A stretch of 64,000 nucleotides of DNA, taken from positions 2,196,001 to 2,260,000 of the forward strand of contig NZ_OY781114.1 in assembly GCF_963676485.1 (NCBI RefSeq). The letters run 5' to 3'. This document shows, piece by piece, positions 16,902 to 26,619 of this stretch. A model generated the notes under the pieces. That model was not told the DNA's origin. It was given only the letters and a program-made list of their open reading frames with translations, and did not search any database. The stretch's first letter is position 1; each line of letters starts with the position of its first letter. The translations under genes and the position numbers were made by a program. This DNA comes from an uncultured Cohaesibacter sp. GTDB lineage: Bacteria; Pseudomonadota; Alphaproteobacteria; Rhizobiales; Cohaesibacteraceae.

Positions 16902-17798
16902 CTACTGCTCTAGTAATTGATTGATTGCCCTGATGAAACTGGTTTCAAACAGCGCAACAGGGCCTGTAGATTTGCCTTTTTCCAGCCGGACCAATTGGTA
17001 GCTGACGGGCATTTCTTGTTCGAGCTGAAGAATTTTCACGTCAGCTAATGACGTTTTGGCAACCAGAGGGTCGGTTATTGCGACGCCCAGCCGGCGGGAT
17101 GCCAACCGACAGCCATTGGCCAGAGATGCTTCAATGGAATTGTTCGTGTTGATGTCGGTAGATTTTATAATTTTTTCCAGTGAAAGACGCAGAGGGGAGG
17201 TTCTGCCCGGGAGTATAAGACGTTCATTTGCCAATTCCGAAAAGGAAATCCGCTCCCTGTCAGCAAGGGGGTGGTCAACGGCCACAACGGCGACGGCATT
17301 GCCTTTTCCAAGCAGAACACTATGCAGTCCCGTTGGCGCATATTCACTGCAGATGAGGCCGATATCATAGTGCCGCAGGCTTACTAGATCGAGAACGCGT
17401 TCAGTGCTTTCTGTGTCGAAAATCACGCTGAGCTTGGGATGTTCGGCGAGGACTTCAGGCAAAACAGTCGAGGCGCATAGCTTGTTGAGTGAACTCACTG
17501 AGCCCAAACGAATAAATCCCTCGGTGGCAGCATTGATATCCTGGGCCACACGAGAAATATGATCCAGCCCAACGAAGACGCGTTCGACCTCATGAAATAG
17601 CTGGGATGCCTGCGAGCGGGCCACAAGGCGCCCTCTTATGCGATCGAACAGAGAAAAGCCGATCTCCGCTTCCAGGTCGCGTATCAGGCGACTGACTGCT
17701 GGCTGGGTGATGTTGAGACTGGCCGCTGCGGCGCTGATTGATCCGGCAATCATGACCGCCCGAAAGGCCTCGATTTGGCGCTGTTGAATATGATGCAT
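16902..17798 (-). CDS. LysR-family transcriptional regulator
   Basis: About 298 residues from ATG 17798 (MHHIQQRQIEAFRAVM). The N-terminal winged helix has AAASLNITQPAVSRLIRDLEAEIGFSLFDR; the rest is the periplasmic-binding-protein-like effector domain. The longer frame to 17912 is not supported because the family begins right at QIEAF. It is divergent from the nucleoside transporter operon, with 133 bases between starts, so it most likely controls that operon. Resembles regulators next to opine and nucleoside uptake genes. Confidence 0.85.
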   Translation of the reverse strand: MHHIQQRQIEAFRAVMIAGSISAAAASLNITQPAVSRLIRDLEAEIGFSLFDRIRGRLVARSQASQLFHEVERVFVGLDHISRVAQDINAATEGFIRLGSVSSLNKLCASTVLPEVLAEHPKLSVIFDTESTERVLDLVSLRHYDIGLICSEYAPTGLHSVLLGKGNAVAVVAVDHPLADRERISFSELANERLILPGRTSPLRLSLEKIIKSTDINTNNSIEASLANGCRLASRRLGVAITDPLVAKTSLADVKILQLEQEMPVSYQLVRLEKGKSTGPVALFETSFIRAINQLLEQ

Positions 17799-17931
17799 AA
17801 AAAGTAGAATATAACATTTCGGCATGGACCGGCAAGAAAATTTGAATTGTGTTCTGTTGTTATGCAGCGTTAGGCTCACATAGTCTGGAGACCATGGAGC
17901 GCTCTGTAACATAAATTCGGGAGGAAAATAT

Positions 17932-19497
17932 ATGGTATCGAAACCATGCGTCGCGATGGCCCTCGCTGCAGGATTGATGGCAGCCTGTTTCTCTGCCCCT
18001 GCAGCTTTGGCCGCTGATTTGAAAATCGGGATCGCTGGCTCACCAACATCAATGGATCCCCAGTTCTATGTCATCGGCACCAACAGCGCCATGGCACGCA
18101 ATATCTTCGATGGACTGGTCAATCAGGACGACCGCCAGCAGCTCAAACCAGCGCTTGCGACCGAATGGACCGCCGTTGATGACACGACTTGGCAGTTTAA
18201 ATTACGCGAAGACGTAAAATTTCACGATGGATCAGACTTTGATGCCAAAGACGTTGTGGCGTCGATTGCACGGGTGAAACTGGCCTCTGAAAACAGCCCA
18301 AGCTCTTTCATGCCTTATGTAAAAGGCATCAAATCGGTGACAGCCATTGATCCGCTCACGGTCGAATTCAAGACCGACACGGCGATGCCGCTGCTACCCA
18401 ACAACCTCTCACGCATTGCCATTCTGCCATCAGAAGAAGGGGAAACCCCAAGTTCCGAGCTGAATACCGGCAAGGGCGTGATTGGAACCGGCCCGTTCAA
18501 GTTCGTTAGCTGGATACCAGACAGCACCATCGAATTGGCGCGCAATGATAACTATTGGGGCTCTGCACCGGAGTGGGACAACGTGACCTACAAGGTCTTT
18601 TCAAACCCGTCCGCCCGTGTTGCTTCGCTGCTCTCTGGCGATGTTGACATGATCGAGCAGGTGCCACCTGCCGATATCGGAACGCTGGAAGCCAAAGACG
18701 GCGTTGGTATTGTCAGCAGCAGCTCCAACCGCGTCATGTATCTGCATATGGATCAGGATCGGGACGACTCGCCCTTTGCCAAGGGACCAGACGGGACGAA
18801 CCCGCTCAAGGATGTACGCGTTCGCCATGGTCTGTCGCTGGCCATCAATCGTCAGGCGATCATCGACCGCATCATGGACAAGCAAGGCGTGCCAGCAGGC
18901 CAGTTGGTGCCCGAAGGCTATGTCGGTTATGTCGACAGCCTGAAACCGGATCCCTATGATCCCAAGAAAGCCAAGGAATTGTTCGCAGAAGCGGGCTATC
19001 CCAATGGCTTCGATTTGACTTTCCATGCCTCCAATGATCGCTATCCCAACGATAGCCTTGTTGCACAGGCCATTGGACAGATGTTCACCCGCGTTGGCAT
19101 CAACACAGACATCGTCACCCTGCCAAAAAGCGTCTATTTTTCCCGTGCCTCGGCGCTGGAATTTAGCTTCATTATGGGTGGCGCAGCCGTTGAAACCGGC
19201 GAAGCATCCGGCGTTCTGGGGCCTCTGCTTGAGACCTATGGCGACAATGCCGGACGCGGAAACCGCGGCCGCTACAGCTCCAAGGCCTTTGATGAAGCGC
19301 TCCAGCGTGGCCGCAGCCTTCTTGATGCCGATGCGCGGAACAAGGCACTTCAGGAAGCCATGAAAATCGCCATGGATGATATGGGGGTAATCCCTGTCTT
19401 CTATCTGGCGCATACATGGGGACTGGAAAACGGCTTGACCTATAATGGCAGAACGGACGGCTACACACTGGCAGCCAACGTCCATTCAGCAAACTAA
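17932..19497 (+). CDS. family 5 ABC substrate-binding protein (nucleoside uptake operon)
   Basis: A periplasmic binding protein of the peptide/opine/nickel family (SBP_bac_5), 521 residues, with a signal peptide cleaved near AALAAD. Family signatures are SMDPQFYVIG, LVNQDDRQQLKPALATEW and FKLREDVKFHDGSDFDAKDVV. GGGAGGAAAA lies 7 bases before the ATG. Although the family is best known for peptides, the next genes are two nucleoside hydrolases and a ribokinase, so the ligand is probably a nucleoside; this is inference from context. A strong stem-loop follows the stop. Confidence 0.85.
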   Translation: MVSKPCVAMALAAGLMAACFSAPAALAADLKIGIAGSPTSMDPQFYVIGTNSAMARNIFDGLVNQDDRQQLKPALATEWTAVDDTTWQFKLREDVKFHDGSDFDAKDVVASIARVKLASENSPSSFMPYVKGIKSVTAIDPLTVEFKTDTAMPLLPNNLSRIAILPSEEGETPSSELNTGKGVIGTGPFKFVSWIPDSTIELARNDNYWGSAPEWDNVTYKVFSNPSARVASLLSGDVDMIEQVPPADIGTLEAKDGVGIVSSSSNRVMYLHMDQDRDDSPFAKGPDGTNPLKDVRVRHGLSLAINRQAIIDRIMDKQGVPAGQLVPEGYVGYVDSLKPDPYDPKKAKELFAEAGYPNGFDLTFHASNDRYPNDSLVAQAIGQMFTRVGINTDIVTLPKSVYFSRASALEFSFIMGGAAVETGEASGVLGPLLETYGDNAGRGNRGRYSSKAFDEALQRGRSLLDADARNKALQEAMKIAMDDMGVIPVFYLAHTWGLENGLTYNGRTDGYTLAANVHSAN

Positions 19498-19527
19498 TAA
19501 TTCCCCGCAGTAAGACCCTAAGAGCCA

Positions 19528-19564
19528 AAGGCGAAGCGATGACGTTCAGTCACCGCTTCGCCTT
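19528..19564 (+). promoter_or_regulatory. intercistronic stem-loop after the binding-protein gene
   Basis: AAGGCGAAGCG (19528-19538) pairs perfectly with CGCTTCGCCTT (19554-19564) around a 15-base loop. No T-run follows, so it is not a classic terminator. Such hairpins after binding-protein genes usually protect the upstream mRNA from 3' decay and give the binding protein a higher level than the membrane genes. Confidence 0.6.
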
Positions 19565-19581
19565 AATAGAAAGACTATGCC

Positions 19582-20559
19582 ATGTCTGCGAAGGCATCCC
19601 CGACTATCAAGAAACCAGTTATCATCGATTGCGACCCCGGTGTTGATGATACATTGGCGATCCTTTTCGCGCTTGGGTCTCCCGAGTTGGATATAAAAGC
19701 GATCACCACAGTTTGCGGTAACGTGCCGCTTGAAACCTGCACAAAAAATGCACTGAAAATACTGGCGCTTGCAGGCAGAACGGATATTCCCGTTCACGCC
19801 GGTTGCGAAGGTCCGATGCTCGGTGAGCCGATCTTTGGCAAGTTCCACGGTACGGGTGGACTGGGCAAGCTGGTCTTGCCAGATCCCGTTGTTAAACCAG
19901 CGCCCCAGCATGCAGTGGAAAAAATGGCAGAGCTGTTACGTGCAGCCAAAGCCAATAGCGAAAAGCTGACCATCTGCACGCTGGGGCCAATGACCAATCT
20001 GGCCCTTCTTGTCAAGCTGTATCCTCAGCTGCTGTCGGCCATTGAATGCGTCGTCTCAATGGGCGGTGCCTACAGGATTGCGGGCAATCGCACCCTGACC
20101 TCGGAATTTAACATGCTGGCAGATCCGCATGCTGCTAGCATCGTTTATTCTGCGGGCCTCGACTATGTGGCGCTGCCGCTTGATGCTACCCATCAGGCGA
20201 TGACTTCTTCAGAGCGGATCTCCTGGTTTGAAGGGGGAGAGGATGGGTCTCCGCTGGCGGCAACCTATCAGCTTTTGAGCGGCTGGGCGCGCAATGATCC
20301 GCACCGGTATGGCTCGGATGGCGGCCCCATGCATGATCCTTTGGTCACCGTCTATCTGGTTGCGCCACATTTGTTCCAGACCGAGCGCGCAAAGGTCTTC
20401 GTCGAATGCGATAGCCAACTCTGCTATGGTCAGACGGTGGCTGACTGGTATGGCCAAACCGGAGAAAAGCCGGATGCGCAAATCGTGCAGAAAGTGGATG
20501 CAGACGGCGTCTTTTCCATTCTGAGCGAGCGGATCAGATCGCTTTCCCAATCAGGGTGA
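19582..20559 (+). CDS. inosine/uridine-preferring nucleoside hydrolase 1
   Basis: The 325-residue IUNH-family enzyme has the calcium- and ribose-binding cluster IDCDPGVDDTLAILFAL at the N-terminus, the TVCGN motif, SMGGAYRIAGNRTLTSEFNMLADP, and the C-terminal MHDPL with the catalytic His and calcium Asp. It hydrolyses the N-glycosidic bond of imported nucleosides to base and ribose in the cytosol. One base separates it from the second hydrolase. No signal peptide is visible. Confidence 0.9.
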   Translation: MSAKASPTIKKPVIIDCDPGVDDTLAILFALGSPELDIKAITTVCGNVPLETCTKNALKILALAGRTDIPVHAGCEGPMLGEPIFGKFHGTGGLGKLVLPDPVVKPAPQHAVEKMAELLRAAKANSEKLTICTLGPMTNLALLVKLYPQLLSAIECVVSMGGAYRIAGNRTLTSEFNMLADPHAASIVYSAGLDYVALPLDATHQAMTSSERISWFEGGEDGSPLAATYQLLSGWARNDPHRYGSDGGPMHDPLVTVYLVAPHLFQTERAKVFVECDSQLCYGQTVADWYGQTGEKPDAQIVQKVDADGVFSILSERIRSLSQSG

Positions 20560-20560
20560 C

Positions 20561-21610
20561 ATGATGAGCAAAAGGATATTCCTCTCTTCAGATCCCGGCA
20601 TCGATGATATGGCCGCTATTCTGTTTGCTCTGGCAGACACAGAAATAGAGCTTGTTGGCATCGGTGCGGTGGCTGGCAATGTTGCCATGCAAACCGCTCT
20701 GGAGAATGCTCGTTTCACCTGTGCGCTGGCCGCCCCGTCCCGAAAGGTGGCCTGTTATGCAGGCTCCCGCGGTCCATTGCTGCGTGACCAGATTTTTGGT
20801 GTACACAAGGCCCTCGGCTCTTTCCGCGAGAATCTCAAGGATCTCGAAGACTGGTTGCCAGCCTTTGAGCCTGCCGCCGTTACGCCCGAGCGTAGCGCCG
20901 CCGAGGCCATGGCCGATGCCATACGCCATGCTGCCCATAAGCAAGACCCGTTGATCATTGCCGTAACCGGACCGATGACGGATGTGGCTCTAGCCATGAT
21001 GCTTGCTGGCAAGGCTCACTGTCAGGCAGGGATCGAAAGCATCGTCGCCATGGGGGGCGCGTTCAAAGCCCTGGGCAATCGGGCACCCTTTGCCGAGATG
21101 AACATGCTGAGTGACCCGCATGCCGCGCGTATCGTGTGCGAAAGCGGTATCCCTCTTGTCCTCTTTCCTCTGGATGTGACATGGCAATGCCGATTGACAC
21201 AGGAAGATCTTGAGCAGATGGAAAGAGAAGTAGGGGTGATCGGGCAGGTCTTTTCAAGGCTCTTTCGGGCCAGTGATCGCGAAAATCCGGCGCTCTATGG
21301 TGGCCCTGGCGGGCCGGTTCATGATCTTCTACCCATTGTCTGGCTGGTGGCGGACGCGTTGTTCACATGGCGAAACGCATGTGTTTCTGTGGCCACAGGG
21401 TCAGAACGGGCTGGTCATACCAGCCGATTGTTGCAAAAATCAGGTGATGCAGAGGCTATTTCCTTGCCCCACCGCATCGTTGAAAGCGTCAAGCGCGACG
21501 CGGTGCTGGCGCTGTTTCTGGATCGCCTGAAAGCGCTCGCACATGGGGCAAACGGGGTCGCCGCGTGTGACCATCACAATCAAACAAACAGGGAGGAAGA
21601 CCTGCAATGA
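20561..21610 (+). CDS. nucleoside hydrolase 2
   Basis: A second IUNH-family enzyme of 349 residues, diverged from the first. The metal motif is SSDPGIDD (Ser in place of the usual first Asp, the calcium-binding Asp residues kept), followed by GAVAGN, AMGGAFKALGNRAPFAEMNMLSDPHAA and VHDLL near the C-terminus. The two hydrolases probably split purine and pyrimidine substrates; this is inference. Its stop overlaps the start of the permease gene. Confidence 0.88.
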   Translation: MMSKRIFLSSDPGIDDMAAILFALADTEIELVGIGAVAGNVAMQTALENARFTCALAAPSRKVACYAGSRGPLLRDQIFGVHKALGSFRENLKDLEDWLPAFEPAAVTPERSAAEAMADAIRHAAHKQDPLIIAVTGPMTDVALAMMLAGKAHCQAGIESIVAMGGAFKALGNRAPFAEMNMLSDPHAARIVCESGIPLVLFPLDVTWQCRLTQEDLEQMEREVGVIGQVFSRLFRASDRENPALYGGPGGPVHDLLPIVWLVADALFTWRNACVSVATGSERAGHTSRLLQKSGDAEAISLPHRIVESVKRDAVLALFLDRLKALAHGANGVAACDHHNQTNREEDLQ

Positions 21611-22584
21611 CAGCCTATCTTCTTCGCCGTGGCGGACAGACCCTTCTCACCTTGCTGGTGATGTCGATCCTCGTCTTTGTTGGCGTGTATCTGGTCGGCA
21701 ACCCGGTGGATGTCATGATCTCCGCATCGGCAACGCCTCAGGAGCGCGCCGAGCTGATCGTGCGTATGGGGCTGGATCAGCCGGTCTGGGTGCAATATTG
21801 GCACTTCCTCAAAGGTGCATTGTCGGGCGATCTGGGAAACTCCTTTCTCTATAACCGCCCTGCATTGGGGCTCATTTTCGAGCGCATGCCCGCCACTCTT
21901 GAACTGGCCTTCAGCGCCTTGTTTCTTGGCCTGGTATTCGGCATCCCGCTCGGTGTGGTCGCCGGCCTGCGCCCGTCAAAGCCTGAATCTCGCGGCATCA
22001 TGGCCTTTTCCATCCTCGGCTTTTCCCTGCCCACATTCTGGGTCGGGTTGATGATGATCCTGTTGTTTGCCGTCAAGCTTGATATCCTGCCAGCTTCCGG
22101 GCGTGGCGAAACGGTTGATGTTCTGGGCGTGCCTCTGAGCATATTCACTACCGATGGCCTGTCTCATCTCTTTCTGCCCGCTCTCAATCTGGCCCTGTTC
22201 AAGATTTCTCTTGTCATTCGCCTTACCCGTGCAGGGGTATCCGAAGCGCTTCAGTCTGAATATGTGCGTTTTGCGCGTGCCAAGGGCGTCAGCGAATGGC
22301 GGATTGTCTTCCTGCATGTGCTCAAGAACACGCTCATTCCGCTCATCACCGTCATCGGTCTGGAACTGGGGGCGCTCATTGCCTTTGCCGTGGTGACAGA
22401 GACTATCTTCTCATGGCCGGGTATGGGCAAGTTGATCATCGACGCCATCACGACGCTCGATCGGCCGGTTATTCTGGCCTATCTGATGATCACGGTGCTC
22501 ATGTTTACAGTGATCAACCTGATCGTGGACCTGACCTATACGCTCGTTGATCCGCGCGTCAAAATCGATGGGGGATCAGAATGA
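21607..22584 (+). CDS. DppB-family ABC permease
   Basis: An integral membrane permease of 325 residues with the DppB layout: an N-terminal helix (LLTLLVMSILVFVGVYLVG), PVWVQYWHFLKGALSGDLGNS, then the binding-protein-dependent transport domain with the EAA loop at EYVRFARAKGVSEWRIVFLHVLKN. The start overlaps hydrolase 2 and the end overlaps the next permease (ATGA overlaps), so the membrane complex is made from one transcript with the hydrolases. Confidence 0.9.
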   Translation: MTAYLLRRGGQTLLTLLVMSILVFVGVYLVGNPVDVMISASATPQERAELIVRMGLDQPVWVQYWHFLKGALSGDLGNSFLYNRPALGLIFERMPATLELAFSALFLGLVFGIPLGVVAGLRPSKPESRGIMAFSILGFSLPTFWVGLMMILLFAVKLDILPASGRGETVDVLGVPLSIFTTDGLSHLFLPALNLALFKISLVIRLTRAGVSEALQSEYVRFARAKGVSEWRIVFLHVLKNTLIPLITVIGLELGALIAFAVVTETIFSWPGMGKLIIDAITTLDRPVILAYLMITVLMFTVINLIVDLTYTLVDPRVKIDGGSE

Positions 22585-23546
22585 CCGATCTGACCAGCAA
22601 TATGAACGCATCGGGCCGGTCCGACGAGCTTGCCGCGCAGATTGCTGCGGCCAACAGCTTCCCGCCCGAACCACCGGCACGTCCCATTCGCAGTGCCATC
22701 AAGCGCGTCTTGACGGACCCTTTGGGGCTCGTGGGCACGGTGATTGTGGTGGTGATGCTTCTGGCGGCTCTGTTCGCCCACTGGATTGCGCCGCAAAACC
22801 CCTATGATCTGGCTGTGCTGGATATTCTGGATAACCGCTTGCCGCCGGGATCTGAGAGCTTCTCGGGCCTGACCTATTGGTTGGGAACGGACGATCAGGG
22901 GCGCGATCTTTTCAGTGCCATTCTCTATGGCCTTCGGACCAGTATCTTCGTTGGCATAGCCTCCGCAGGCATCGCTCTGGTGATCGGCTCGGTCTTGGGG
23001 CTCGTCAGTGCCTATTTCGGTGGCCGTATCGACACGCTTGTCATGCGCCTGGTCGACATTCAGCTCAGTTTTCCGCCCATTCTGGTCGCGCTCATCCTGC
23101 TGGCCATTCTGGGGCAGGGCGTTGACAAGATCATTATTGCGCTGGTGGTCACCCAATGGGCCTATTATGCAAGAACCGTGCGTGGCTCGGCCCTTGTGGA
23201 ACGGGGGCGGACCTATGTGGATGCCGCCCGCTGTCTGGCATTGCCCTCGCGCATGGTGACGATCAACCATATCCTGCCAAACTGCCTGCCGCCGCTGATC
23301 GTTGTTGCCACCATGCGGGTGGCCTATGCGGTCAGTCTGGAAGCGACATTGTCCTTTCTGGGCATCGGGTTGCCGGTGACGGAACCATCCCTTGGTCTGC
23401 TCATCTCGAACGGCAACAAATATATGCTCTCTGGTGACTGGTGGATTTCGGTCTTCCCCGGTGTGGCCTTGCTGTTGCTGATCGTCGGTATCAACCTAGT
23501 TGGCGACCGCCTGCGCGATGTGCTCAATCCGAAATTCAAGGACTAG
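22581..23546 (+). CDS. DppC-family ABC permease
   Basis: The partner permease, 321 residues. The DppC N-terminal domain is recognisable from LTDPLGLVGTVIVVVMLLAALFAHWIAP and YWLGTDDQGRDLFSAILYGLRTS; the EAA loop reads YVDAARCLALPSRMVTINHILPN. Its N-terminal 35 residues before the first helix are polar and cytosolic. It overlaps the previous gene by 4 bases and is followed after 3 bases by the first ATPase. Confidence 0.9.
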   Translation: MTDLTSNMNASGRSDELAAQIAAANSFPPEPPARPIRSAIKRVLTDPLGLVGTVIVVVMLLAALFAHWIAPQNPYDLAVLDILDNRLPPGSESFSGLTYWLGTDDQGRDLFSAILYGLRTSIFVGIASAGIALVIGSVLGLVSAYFGGRIDTLVMRLVDIQLSFPPILVALILLAILGQGVDKIIIALVVTQWAYYARTVRGSALVERGRTYVDAARCLALPSRMVTINHILPNCLPPLIVVATMRVAYAVSLEATLSFLGIGLPVTEPSLGLLISNGNKYMLSGDWWISVFPGVALLLLIVGINLVGDRLRDVLNPKFKD

Positions 23547-23549
23547 ATC

Positions 23550-24557
23550 ATGACCAGTAGTATGACCAGCCGATCTGACTATACGCTTGAATTGCGCGGC
23601 CTTGAGACCGTATTTGACGGCGACAAGGGAGCCGTTGCTGCCGTGCGCAACGTCAATCTGGCCATCAGGCCGGGTGAAATTGTAGGTTTGGTGGGCGAAT
23701 CCGGGTCCGGCAAGTCGGTGACAGGCCTGTCTATCATGGGCCTCATCGATCGGCCGGGCCGGGTATCAAAAGGCGAAATCCTGCTCAATGGCGAGGATCT
23801 GCGCAAGGTGTCTGCCAAGCGGTTGCGGGCTTTGCGGGGCGACCGCATGGCGATGATCTTTCAGGATCCGATGATGACCCTTAATCCGGTGCTCAGGATC
23901 GATACCCAGATGATCGAGGCCATTACCGCCCACGATCCGCGCATTGACAAGACGGTTGCCCGCAATCGCTGTCGCGACGCACTGGGTATGGTGGGGATTC
24001 CCGATCCCGAAGAGCGGCTCTATGCCTATCCGCATCAATTCTCCGGTGGTATGCGCCAGCGCGTTGCCATCGCCATTGCCATGCTCAATAATCCTGATTT
24101 GATCATCGCCGATGAGCCGACCACGGCGCTTGATGTGACCATTCAGGCCCAGATCATCGCCGAGATGCAAAAGCTTTGCAAGGAACGCGGCACGGCGCTT
24201 GTCTGGATCACTCACGATCTCACCGTGGTTGCCGAACTGACCCAGCGTGTCTATGTGATGTATGCCGGGTCCGTGGTCGAGGAAGGGCCGCTGGATGATG
24301 TTCTTGATGATCCGCTTCATCCCTATACGCAAGGGCTGATCCGCTCGATTCCATCGGACAATGACCCCGGCGCACGTCTGTTCCAGATTCCGGGCATGAC
24401 GCCGCCCATCGACAGGATGCCCAAGGGGTGCCGGTTTCATCCGCGGTGCCCCTATGTTCAGGGTGATTGCCTGAATGACATCGAGCTGACCCAGACCGGT
24501 GCAGCGCGCTCTGTACGGTGCGTGCATCCGATCAATCAGGGAGAACAGGTCTCATGA
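23550..24557 (+). CDS. DppD-family ABC ATPase
   Basis: The 335-residue ATPase has Walker [11 protein letters not shown]-loop [11 protein letters not shown], signature FSGGMRQRV, Walker [13 protein letters not shown] and H-loop WITHD. The C-terminal oligopeptide-transporter extension ends with a Cys cluster ([15 protein letters not shown]) typical of DppD/OppD, which binds an iron-sulfur cluster in some members. It works as a heterodimer with the next gene product. Confidence 0.9.
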   Translation: MTSSMTSRSDYTLELRGLETVFDGDKGAVAAVRNVNLAIRPGEIVGLVGESGSGKSVTGLSIMGLIDRPGRVSKGEILLNGEDLRKVSAKRLRALRGDRMAMIFQDPMMTLNPVLRIDTQMIEAITAHDPRIDKTVARNRCRDALGMVGIPDPEERLYAYPHQFSGGMRQRVAIAIAMLNNPDLIIADEPTTALDVTIQAQIIAEMQKLCKERGTALVWITHDLTVVAELTQRVYVMYAGSVVEEGPLDDVLDDPLHPYTQGLIRSIPSDNDPGARLFQIPGMTPPIDRMPKGCRFHPRCPYVQGDCLNDIELTQTGAARSVRCVHPINQGEQVS

Positions 24558-25603
24558 TCTCCGACCACCAGAAGAATGAAGCGCAGCAAAAGGCGTCCGC
24601 TGACCAACAGGCGCCGTTGCTGGAAATCGACCATGTCACGCGGCGCTTTGAGCGCAAGCCAGACTTCGCTGCCAAATTGGCCGCCCGGTTGGGCGCGCCT
24701 GTTAATCGCCGGACGGTGCATGCCGTGGATGATGCCTCTTTTGCCATCCATCAGCGCGAGGTGGTTGGACTGGTTGGTGAATCTGGCTGCGGCAAGTCCA
24801 CTCTTGGGCGTATCGTGGCTGGCATTGACGACCCGACGGAGGGGCGCATTCTCTATCGGGGGCAGGATGTTGCCCACGCTTCGGGGGAGGCAACCAGAAA
24901 ATTCCGTCTCAAGATCCAGATGATTTTTCAGGATCCCCTTGATTCTCTCAATCCGCGCTATCGCATCGGCAAATCCGTTTCCGAGGCTGCCCGCTATCAC
25001 AAGGTCGTGCCCGAAGAGCAGATGACCGAGCATATCGAAAAGGTGCTGATGCAGTGCGGTGTCGATCCGGCCACCCAGAACCGCTTCCCGCATCAATTTT
25101 CCGGCGGACAGCGCCAGAGGATCGGGATTGCTCGCGCACTGGCCGTGCGGCCGGATATGGTTGTGTGTGATGAGGCCGTGGCATCTCTTGATGTGTCCAT
25201 TCAGGCCCAGATCATCAATCTGTTCATGGATTTGCGCGATGAATATGATCTGGCCTACCTGTTCGTCAGTCATGATATCGGCGTTGTGCGCCATATCTCC
25301 GACAGGGTCGTGGTGATGTATCTGGGGCGGATTGTCGAGCAGGGCACGACGGCAGAATTGTTTGCCAAGCCGAACCACCCCTACACGCAGGCCTTGCTCA
25401 GTGAAGTTCCCAGTCTGAAAAGGCGGCATTCCTCGTTCCATACGATCAAGGGGGAGATCCCGTCACCTCTCAAACCGCCTTCGGGCTGTCATTTCCATCC
25501 CCGTTGTCCGCATGCCATGGAGCGTTGTAAGCTGGAACGGCCAATGCTCAAAGAGGTGGCTTCAGGGCATATGTCCGCCTGCCATCTTAATGACCAAACA
25601 TAG
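24554..25603 (+). CDS. DppF-family ABC ATPase
   Basis: About 349 residues from ATG 24554, which overlaps the previous TGA as ATGA; a longer frame begins 12 codons earlier. Walker A is GESGCGKST, Q-loop IFQDPLDSLNP, signature FSGGQRQRI. The Walker B end reads CDEAVASLD where DppF proteins usually have DEPVSALD, a small departure that keeps the catalytic Glu. The C-terminal Cys motif (CHFHPRCPHAMERC) is present. Completes the importer. Confidence 0.9.
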   Translation: MISDHQKNEAQQKASADQQAPLLEIDHVTRRFERKPDFAAKLAARLGAPVNRRTVHAVDDASFAIHQREVVGLVGESGCGKSTLGRIVAGIDDPTEGRILYRGQDVAHASGEATRKFRLKIQMIFQDPLDSLNPRYRIGKSVSEAARYHKVVPEEQMTEHIEKVLMQCGVDPATQNRFPHQFSGGQRQRIGIARALAVRPDMVVCDEAVASLDVSIQAQIINLFMDLRDEYDLAYLFVSHDIGVVRHISDRVVVMYLGRIVEQGTTAELFAKPNHPYTQALLSEVPSLKRRHSSFHTIKGEIPSPLKPPSGCHFHPRCPHAMERCKLERPMLKEVASGHMSACHLNDQT

Positions 25604-25672
25604 GGCCAAGGCTGGCTTTCAAGTGGGTATATGTGCCGTTGGCAGCAATGGTGCGAGGAAAGGACAAGAGGA

Positions 25673-26557
25673 ATGATTACGGTTTTCGGGTCCATTAATC
25701 TCGATATGGTGATCCGGGTTGCGGAATTTCCGCGCCCCGGTGAGACAATCCCTACCCATGGCTTTGACATGTCGGCCGGAGGCAAAGGCGCCAATCAGGC
25801 GCTTGCTGTGCGGCGGGCCGGAGGCACGGTGCGCATGGTGGGGCTGACCGGAGCTGACAGCCATGCCCAGCTCGCTCTTGCCCTGCTTGAGGATGCAGGG
25901 GTTGATCTCACGCGCACCAAGGCCTGCAAGGAAAGCACCGGGCTGGCCTTCATTCAGGTGGAAGACAGCGGAGAGAATACCATCGCCATCGTCAAGGGCG
26001 CCAATGGAGAGGTAACCCCGCAGACCGCTGACAATAGCCTTGGCGATCTCGCAAAAGGGGATCTCTTGCTGCTGCAACAGGAAATCCCGTTTGCGGCCAT
26101 CGATCATGCGCTTGATCTTGCCAAACAGGCCGGTGCCAGAAGTGTGCTCAACACGGCTCCATTTCAGGCAGCCTATCTGCCTCTTGCCGACAAGGCCGAT
26201 GTGGTAATCTCCAATGAAACCGAATTTGATGCCCTCATGCCGGGCTCTGAGCCCATGGAACAGCGGGCGAAGGCTTTTGTGTCTGAGAAGAACCGGCTGT
26301 TGGTCGTGACCCTTGGTGCCGATGGCGCGCTGGTGGTGGAACCGGGCAAGGAGCCTGTCGCGGTGCCGTCTCCCAAGTTGGAAAAGGTGGTTGATACCAC
26401 AGGCGCAGGCGACACCTTTTGCGGCTATTTCTGCCAGATGACGGCCGAAGGGGCCGATCCGGTTTCAGCCACCCGCAAGGCGGTCGTTGCAGCCAGTCTT
26501 GCCTGTTGCAAGGAAGGGGCTCAACCCTCCATTCCTTTTGCTGTGGATGTCGTCTGA
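25673..26557 (+). CDS. rbsK: ribokinase (PfkB family)
   Basis: About 294 residues from ATG 25673, preceded by AGAGG. PfkB signatures are GSINLDMVIRVAEFPRPGET and the C-terminal DTTGAGDTFCGYF with the catalytic Asp and the GAGD anion hole. N-terminal GGKGANQALAVRRAGG is the sugar-binding motif of ribokinases. It would phosphorylate ribose released by the two nucleoside hydrolases, feeding the pentose phosphate pathway. Other PfkB sugars cannot be excluded by sequence alone. Confidence 0.85.
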   Translation: MITVFGSINLDMVIRVAEFPRPGETIPTHGFDMSAGGKGANQALAVRRAGGTVRMVGLTGADSHAQLALALLEDAGVDLTRTKACKESTGLAFIQVEDSGENTIAIVKGANGEVTPQTADNSLGDLAKGDLLLLQQEIPFAAIDHALDLAKQAGARSVLNTAPFQAAYLPLADKADVVISNETEFDALMPGSEPMEQRAKAFVSEKNRLLVVTLGADGALVVEPGKEPVAVPSPKLEKVVDTTGAGDTFCGYFCQMTAEGADPVSATRKAVVAASLACCKEGAQPSIPFAVDVV

Positions 26558-26619
26558 ACGCGTTTTTTGAGCCGGAATGAAATTCCCCGTCTGGTTCTTC
26601 TCATTTAAGGAATTCGATC

